This document shows positions 1 through 6,105 of a DNA stretch of 6,105 bases, piece after piece. Position 1 is the stretch's first letter, and each line of letters begins with the position of its first letter. Source of the stretch: JAAYYY01 sp032260445. Lineage in GTDB: Bacteria > Chloroflexota > Anaerolineae > Promineifilales > Promineifilaceae. The stretch covers positions 1 through 6,105 of the forward strand of contig JAVVFG010000262.1 of NCBI GenBank assembly GCA_032260445.1. Direction: 5' to 3'. The position numbers were made by a program, and so were the translations under genes. Below the pieces are notes generated by a model that worked only from the letters and a program-made list of their open reading frames with translations, made no database searches and was not told where the DNA came from.

Positions 1-45
1 ATCAGTATAATGGCGAAATGACTTCCATGAGATCACTGTGCTCAT
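1..45 (-). CDS. Possible divergent gene, N-terminal 15 codons only (runs off left edge)
   Basis: Read on the minus strand, an ATG at 45-43 opens a frame with no stop to the window edge, giving MSTVISWKSFRHYTD. A Shine-Dalgarno-like AGAGGA (complement of 51-56) sits 5 bases upstream of that ATG, which is the main reason to believe it. Fifteen residues are too few to recognise a family, and an open frame of this length is expected by chance. If real, it is transcribed away from the sulfur cluster and shares the 46-183 control region with it. It could be a regulator of the cluster, but nothing in the residues shows that. Confidence 0.33.
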   Translation of the reverse strand, partial: MSTVISWKSFRHYTD

Positions 46-136
46 ATTGGTCCTCTGCGAATAGGCGACGTGGCTGTCCATAAAATTGGGGACACGGAAA
101 TCGGTAGAAATCGGGATAGAGGCGCGGGGCCGGGCA

Positions 137-145
137 TGCTAGACT
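137..145 (+). promoter_or_regulatory. Weak extended -10 candidate for the cluster
   Basis: TGCTAGACT reads as TGn followed by TAGACT, a four-of-six match to TATAAT with the extended -10 TG. No recognisable -35 element lies 16 to 18 bases upstream. Transcription would start near 152, giving a leader of roughly 32 bases that begins just before the hairpin at 154-171. This is a weak call based on one motif. Confidence 0.2.
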
Positions 146-153
146 GAGGGCGA

Positions 154-171
154 GCAGGATTTATCCCCTGC
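154..171 (+). other. Small hairpin abutting the ribosome binding site of the TusA gene
   Basis: GCAGG (154-158) pairs with CCTGC (167-171). An inner A-T pair can form if CC is bulged out. The base of the stem touches GAGG at 172-175, the likely Shine-Dalgarno of the gene at 184. It could influence ribosome access, but a five-pair stem in GC-rich DNA can arise by chance. There is no downstream T-run, so it is not a terminator. Confidence 0.25.
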
Positions 172-183
172 GAGGAAAAGGAC

Positions 184-477
184 ATGCCGCCTGATACGCC
201 CATACCCCAACCAGAGATGGCAATCAATCTATGTGACGCGCGCTGCCCGCATGTGGTCATCGGCATTATTGCTGCCTTGCGGCAGTTGGCCGCGGGGCAG
301 GTGCTGCAGGTGAAGGCGACGGATCTGAGCGCGCCGTCGAATATCAGCGCGTGGGCGCGGCAGAGCGGGCACCGGCTCCTGGAGATGTATGAGGAAGATG
401 GCTGCTTTGTCTTTTATCTAGAGCGGGGGGCGTATGTGTCGGCGGCGACGCCGTCGTTTGCACAGAAAGAGGAATGA
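184..477 (+). CDS. TusA-family sulfur carrier protein
   Basis: This 97-residue protein has the size and pattern of TusA/SirA sulfur carriers, small cytoplasmic proteins that hold sulfur as a persulfide on one cysteine and pass it to partner proteins. C21-P22 is the start of the family's CPxP signature, within the stretch NLCDARCPHV. It is followed by a helix (residues 25-36), AGQVLQVKATD (about 37-47), and SAPSNISAWARQSGHRLLE (about 49-67), which matches the family's D-ip-aw-rqtGHeLl segment. An oddity is that the second proline of CPxP is V24, and a second cysteine, C17, lies four residues before C21. The start at 184 is chosen because GAGG (172-175) lies 8 bases upstream; the internal ATG at 217 has no comparable site. 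As first gene of the cluster it suggests that persulfide sulfur is the currency here. Family assignment is fairly sure; the partner is inferred. Confidence 0.82.
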   Translation: MPPDTPIPQPEMAINLCDARCPHVVIGIIAALRQLAAGQVLQVKATDLSAPSNISAWARQSGHRLLEMYEEDGCFVFYLERGAYVSAATPSFAQKEE

Positions 478-510
478 GTTGCGAGTTGCGAGGAACGCGG
501 TGCTGCGGTG
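476..510 (+). repeat. Short heptamer tandem repeat after the TusA gene
   Basis: GAGTTGC occurs twice back to back at 476-482 and 483-489. Degenerate units continue in the same phase (GAGGAAC 490-496, GCGGTGC 497-503). The first copy overlaps the TGA stop of the TusA gene (475-477). The array occupies about half of the 70-base gap before the next start codon. Confidence 0.55.
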
Positions 511-530
511 ACCGGTGCCGGAGGGAGGAA

Positions 531-535
531 GGAGG
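531..535 (+). promoter_or_regulatory. Ribosome binding site that decides the start of the FeS/NrfD gene
   Basis: GGAGG at 531-535 lies 12 bases before the ATG at 548, within a purine-rich run (520-535). The frame is also open from a GTG at 515, which would add 11 residues (MPEGGRRRDER). Those extra codons are made from the Shine-Dalgarno region itself, so 548 is the better start. Confidence 0.6.
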
Positions 536-547
536 CGTGACGAACGG

Positions 548-2281
548 ATGACGATTGAAGTGGCTAGTGATCCGGCCGTGAAGAATTACGGCTTTGTCAT
601 CGACAACCGCAAGTGTATTGGCTGCCATGCCTGCTCGACGGCGTGCAAGAGCGAGAATGAGGTGCCGTTGGGCGTGTACCGCACGTGGGTGAAGTACGTG
701 GAGGCGGGGGCGTTTCCCGACGTGCGACGCAATTTCCAGGTGACGCGCTGCAACCACTGTGCGAACCCGCCGTGCGTGCGTATCTGCCCGACGGAGGCGA
801 TGTACCAGCGCGCTGACGGCATCGTCGAGTTTGACAACAGCGTGTGCATCGGCTGCAAGGCGTGTATGCAGGCGTGCCCTTACGACGCGATCTATATCGA
901 CCCGGAGACGGATACGGCGGCGAAGTGTCACTACTGCGCGCACCGTACGGACATCGGCCTGGAGCCGGCGTGCGTCGTCGTCTGCCCGGAGCACGCGATC
1001 ATTGCCGGGGACATGAATGACCCGTACAGTGAAATCAGCCACTTACTGGCGCGCGAGCAGGTGACGGTGCGCAAGCCGGAGCAGGGGACGGCGCCGAAGC
1101 TGTTCTACATCGAGGGCAACGACGTGACGCTGCACCCGACGGCGGTGGAGCGGACGCCGGAGACGTTTATGTGGGCGGACGTCATTCCGCTGCATAGCGA
1201 CGGTGCGGGGCGCAGCAACGGGCATGGAGCGAACGGCAACGGGCACGGGCCGCAGCCGGCGGTGCAAACCAAAGCGCGCAACCAGGTGGCGGCGACGGCG
1301 ACGACGAGCCCGCTCATCCGCACGCCGCAGCCGCAGGGCCAGCCGTGGGGCGGGCCGATCCAGTTTGGCGAGGGGCGGATGGCGGAGCAGATGGTGCAGG
1401 TGGGCTACAACGCGCAGCATAAGGTGCCGTGGCACTGGCCTGTGCCGGCGTACCTGACGACCAAGGCGATTGGTACCGGCATGTTCACGGTGTTGGGGCT
1501 GGGCTGGGTGCTTGATTTGTTCCCGTTCGACGGGCTTACCGCGGTGGTGGGCGGCTTCCTGTCGCTGCTGTTCATCGCGCTGACGACGGGGCTGCTGGTG
1601 GCGGATCTGGAGAAGCCGGAGCGCTTTCTGTACATTCTCTTGCGCCCGCAGTGGCGCAGCTGGCTGGCGCGCGGCGCGGTTATTCTGATCAGCTTCTCGG
1701 CGGTCGCCGGGCTGTGGTGGCTGCTGGAGACGCTGGCCTATGCCGGGGTGCTGACTGAGGTGCCGCCGGTGGTGCGGGACGTGCTACTATGGCTGGGGCT
1801 GCCGCTGGCGCTGCTGGCGGCGATCTATACGGCGTTCCTCTTCGCGCAGGCGGAAGGACGCGACCTGTGGCAGAGCCCGCTGCTGCCGCCGCACCTGGTG
1901 GTGCAGGCGCTGATGGCGGGCAGCGGGGCGCTGCTGGTGTTGAACGTGGTGGCGGTGCCTGACAGTATTGCCACGGTGGCGGCGGTGACCTTTGTGGTGG
2001 CGGTGCTCGTCGACCTGTTCGTGACGCTGGCCGGCGAGTTTGGCGTGGCGCATGCGAGCGAAGTGGCGGCACGCGCGGCGCACGACATCAGCCACGGTCG
2101 TTACCGGAACCAGTTCTGGGGCGGGAGCATCGGCCTTGGGCACGTGGCGCCGCTGCTGCTGATGCTGCTGTGGCCTGTGGCGCCGGTGGTGGGCGCGCTG
2201 GCGGGGCTGGCAGCAATTGCCGGGCTGTATCTCTTTGAGTATGCGTTTGTGATGGCGCCGCAAGACGTGCCGAATAGCTGA
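548..2281 (+). CDS. Fused four-cluster ferredoxin / NrfD-type quinone-linked membrane subunit of a molybdoenzyme
   Basis: This 577-residue protein joins two subunits that are usually separate. Residues 13-165 form a DmsB/PsrB/SoeB-like electron-transfer domain with 16 cysteines in four sets: C23/26/29/33, C68/71/76/80, C100/103/106/110 and C127/130/142/146. These can bind four [4Fe-4S] clusters. A low-complexity linker rich in Gly, Asn, His, Gln and Pro follows (about 217-268, with NGHGANGNGHG). The NrfD/PsrC-like membrane domain begins near HWPVPAYLTTKA (295-306). It has about eight hydrophobic helices, roughly at 303-322, 329-350, 373-397, 411-433, 450-470, 474-495, 530-548 and 550-569. The loop DLEKPERF (353-360) after helix 2 is typical of NrfD proteins. 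The role inferred is to carry electrons between the molybdoenzyme encoded next and the quinone pool. There is no Tat or Sec signal before the clusters, so the soluble domain is probably cytoplasmic. The gene precedes its catalytic subunit by 74 bases, whereas A-B-C order is usual. The protein family is sure; the substrate is not. Confidence 0.9.
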   Translation: MTIEVASDPAVKNYGFVIDNRKCIGCHACSTACKSENEVPLGVYRTWVKYVEAGAFPDVRRNFQVTRCNHCANPPCVRICPTEAMYQRADGIVEFDNSVCIGCKACMQACPYDAIYIDPETDTAAKCHYCAHRTDIGLEPACVVVCPEHAIIAGDMNDPYSEISHLLAREQVTVRKPEQGTAPKLFYIEGNDVTLHPTAVERTPETFMWADVIPLHSDGAGRSNGHGANGNGHGPQPAVQTKARNQVAATATTSPLIRTPQPQGQPWGGPIQFGEGRMAEQMVQVGYNAQHKVPWHWPVPAYLTTKAIGTGMFTVLGLGWVLDLFPFDGLTAVVGGFLSLLFIALTTGLLVADLEKPERFLYILLRPQWRSWLARGAVILISFSAVAGLWWLLETLAYAGVLTEVPPVVRDVLLWLGLPLALLAAIYTAFLFAQAEGRDLWQSPLLPPHLVVQALMAGSGALLVLNVVAVPDSIATVAAVTFVVAVLVDLFVTLAGEFGVAHASEVAARAAHDISHGRYRNQFWGGSIGLGHVAPLLLMLLWPVAPVVGALAGLAAIAGLYLFEYAFVMAPQDVPNS

Positions 2282-2289
2282 TGTGGTTC

Positions 2290-2300
2290 TGGCTAACTGC
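2290..2300 (+). repeat. Single copy of an 11-mer that recurs in the gap before the dioxygenase gene
   Basis: TGGCTAACTGC here differs by one base each from TGGCTAACGGC (5460-5470) and TGGCTAGCTGC (5482-5492). It lies just after the stop of the FeS/NrfD gene and directly before the dispersed repeat at 2301-2341. One copy alone would mean little; the recurrence at a similar place after the next gene makes it noteworthy. Confidence 0.4.
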
Positions 2301-2341
2301 GAGGTGACAGGGATGCTTCGCTACGCTCAGCATGACAAGAG
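2301..2341. repeat. Dispersed intergenic repeat with imperfect palindrome
   Basis: The core (about 2311-2337) contains ATGCTTCGCTACGCTCAGCA, with ATGCT (2313-2317) facing AGCAT (2329-2333) as an imperfect palindrome. From memory, this sequence (its complement includes ATGCTGAGCGTAGCGAAGCA) is found many times in intergenic regions of several GC-rich bacterial phyla. It is a frequent source of spurious peptides such as HAERSEAS on the reverse strand, and that peptide is indeed encoded here. It fills most of the 74-base gap and reaches into the first possible start codon of the molybdoenzyme gene (ATG at 2332). Its function is not known to me. Confidence 0.65.
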
Positions 2342-2345
2342 CAAT

Positions 2346-2353
2346 GAGGAAGG
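2346..2353 (+). promoter_or_regulatory. Ribosome binding site that decides the start of the molybdoenzyme gene
   Basis: GAGGAAGG at 2346-2353 puts GAGG six bases before the ATG at 2356. In-frame ATGs at 2332 and 2344 have no comparable site upstream. The one at 2332 is made from the dispersed repeat. This favours 2356. Confidence 0.5.
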
Positions 2354-2355
2354 CG

Positions 2356-5459
<3,104 letters not shown>

Positions 5460-5466
<7 letters not shown>

Positions 5467-5492
5467 CGGCTGGCTACCTACTGGCTAGCTGC
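5460..5492 (+). repeat. Three tandem 11-mers spanning the molybdoenzyme stop codon
   Basis: TGGCTAACGGC (5460-5470), TGGCTACCTAC (5471-5481) and TGGCTAGCTGC (5482-5492) share TGGCTA at an exact 11-base period. The first copy supplies the TAA stop (5464-5466). The last overlaps a four-pair stem TGGC/GCCA (5482-5494) next to the following ribosome binding site. A related 11-mer lies at 2290-2300. Confidence 0.6.
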
Positions 5493-5493
5493 C

Positions 5494-5507
5494 AAGGAGA
5501 GAAAAGG
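5494..5507 (+). promoter_or_regulatory. Ribosome binding site of the persulfide dioxygenase gene
   Basis: AAGGAG at 5494-5499 lies 11 bases before the ATG at 5511. A second purine run ending in AAAAGG (5502-5507) lies 3 bases before it. Together they support 5511 as the start, and the protein aligns from its first residues with the family. Confidence 0.6.
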
Positions 5508-5510
5508 ATC

Positions 5511-6105
5511 ATGTTGCTCAAGTACTTTTATGATGAAAAGCTGGCCCACGCTTCGTACATGGTGGGCTGCCAGATGACGGGCGAAGCGATCGTGGTCGAT
5601 CCCGGCCGGGACATCGAGCCATATCTACGCGCAGCCGACGACAACGACATGCAGGTCGTGGGGGTGGCGGAGACGCACATCCATGCCGACTTTGTCTCCG
5701 GCGGGCGCGAGCTGGCGGAGCGCACCGGGGCAACGCTCTACGTTTCGGACGAGGGTGACGAGAACTGGAAATACCAGTTTGTCGACGGCTACGCGCACCG
5801 GCTGCTAAAAGACGGCGACCGCTTTGGAGTAGGCAACGTCGAGTTTGAGGTACTGCACACGCCGGGGCATACGCCGGAGCACATCTCGTTTGTGCTTACC
5901 GATCGCGGCGGCGGCGCGGGCGAGCCGATGGGGGTGTTCACTGGCGACTTCGTCTTTGTGGGGGCGATCGGCCGGCCGGATCTGCTGGAGAAGGCGGCGG
6001 GGATTGCTGATACGGCGGTTGCTGGGGCGCAGCAGATGTTCCGATCAGTACAGCGCTTTAAGGAGCTGCCCGACTACCTGCAGGTGTGGCCCGCACACGG
6101 CGCGG
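5511..6105 (+). CDS. CstB-like metallo-beta-lactamase-fold persulfide dioxygenase, N-terminal part (truncated by window edge)
   Basis: The window holds 198 residues and one further base, with no stop. The opening (FYDEKLAHASYMVGC, 6-20) and GEAIVVDPGRDIEPYL (24-39) match the rhodanese-fused MBL proteins typified by CstB. These oxidise persulfides (glutathione, CoA or small-thiol persulfide) to sulfite or, with the rhodanese domain, to thiosulfate. Visible metal-site motifs are THIHAD (55-60), TPGHT (117-121) and TGD (144-146). By analogy with ETHE1, H56, H120 and D146 are the likely iron ligands. GRPDLL (154-159) and VWPAHG (192-197) are also typical. The residue after D60 is F61 rather than the histidine of the general HxHxDH motif, as I recall for the rhodanese-fused subgroup. 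Family members of this type run to about 450 residues, so more than half of the gene, including any rhodanese domains, lies outside the window. It is last in the cluster, 44 bases after the molybdoenzyme gene. Confidence 0.87.
   Translation, partial: MLLKYFYDEKLAHASYMVGCQMTGEAIVVDPGRDIEPYLRAADDNDMQVVGVAETHIHADFVSGGRELAERTGATLYVSDEGDENWKYQFVDGYAHRLLKDGDRFGVGNVEFEVLHTPGHTPEHISFVLTDRGGGAGEPMGVFTGDFVFVGAIGRPDLLEKAAGIADTAVAGAQQMFRSVQRFKELPDYLQVWPAHGA

Larger units (their letters stand above)
46..183. promoter_or_regulatory. Control region upstream of the sulfur cluster
   Basis: This 138-base stretch has no supported gene. It is clearly less GC-rich than the genes on its left side and holds three small structures. 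An inverted repeat TGTCC-N10-GGACA lies at 75-94. A direct repeat of GAAATCGG lies at 97-104 and 107-114, one helical turn apart. A hairpin lies at 154-171. The first two have the form of a regulator binding site, but I recognise no specific operator. I found no convincing -35/-10 pair on either strand. The region may serve two divergent promoters if the minus-strand start at 45 is real. Confidence 0.4.

Noticed and set aside
42..266. Minus-strand open frame of 74 codons
   Set aside because: It overlaps the start of the TusA gene, has no clear ribosome binding site and shows no recognisable features. The better minus-strand candidate is the one starting at 45.
515..547. GTG at 515 as the start of the FeS/NrfD protein
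   Set aside because: The added residues come from the purine-rich Shine-Dalgarno region, and no ribosome binding site lies before 515. The ATG at 548 follows GGAGG.
344..1042. Minus-strand open frame of 232 codons
   Set aside because: It overlaps the TusA gene and the 16-cysteine ferredoxin domain, both supported by strong motifs. Its product is Arg/His/Val-rich and shows no domain.
2311..2337. Dispersed repeat read as a CRISPR repeat or an IS terminal repeat
   Set aside because: There is a single copy with no spacers, no second end and no transposase nearby. It fits a known kind of intergenic dispersed repeat better.
5467..5510. Possible terminator between the molybdoenzyme and dioxygenase genes
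   Set aside because: Only a four-pair stem (TGGC/GCCA) is present, without a T-run, and the next ribosome binding site begins at once.

Overview
The window carries a four-gene co-directional cluster on the plus strand of a GC-rich bacterium. The genes encode sulfur-handling proteins: a TusA-like persulfide carrier (184-477), a fused iron-sulfur/NrfD membrane subunit (548-2281), a large molybdopterin oxidoreductase (2356-5466), and the N-terminal part of a CstB-type metallo-beta-lactamase-fold persulfide dioxygenase that runs off the right edge (5511-6105). A probable divergent gene starts at 45 on the minus strand and runs off the left edge. The host looks like a Chloroflexota or similar GC-rich lineage. 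This rests on remembered resemblance of the proteins and of one dispersed repeat, and is a low-confidence guess.

Layout: 1-45 is the possible start of a minus-strand gene. 46-183 is an apparently divergent control region with a small inverted repeat, a pair of direct repeats, a weak extended -10 and a hairpin beside the ribosome binding site of the TusA gene. The three gaps inside the cluster are 70, 74 and 44 bases long. Each holds short repeats: heptamers after the TusA gene, a dispersed repeat before the molybdoenzyme gene, and 11-mers before the dioxygenase gene. A fourth repeat, also of heptamer type, lies in frame inside the molybdoenzyme gene. I see no rho-independent terminator inside the cluster, so one transcript is plausible.

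Proposed joint function (inference): TusA carries protein-bound persulfide sulfur. The CstB-like enzyme oxidises low-molecular-weight persulfides to sulfite or thiosulfate. The molybdoenzyme, through the 16-cysteine iron-sulfur domain and the eight-helix NrfD anchor, would pass electrons from a sulfur oxyanion (sulfite is the best guess) to the quinone pool. None of the three catalytic or electron-transfer proteins shows a Tat or Sec signal, so the complex probably faces the cytoplasm, as SoeABC-type sulfite dehydrogenases do. A polysulfide or thiosulfate reductase working in the opposite direction cannot be excluded from sequence alone.
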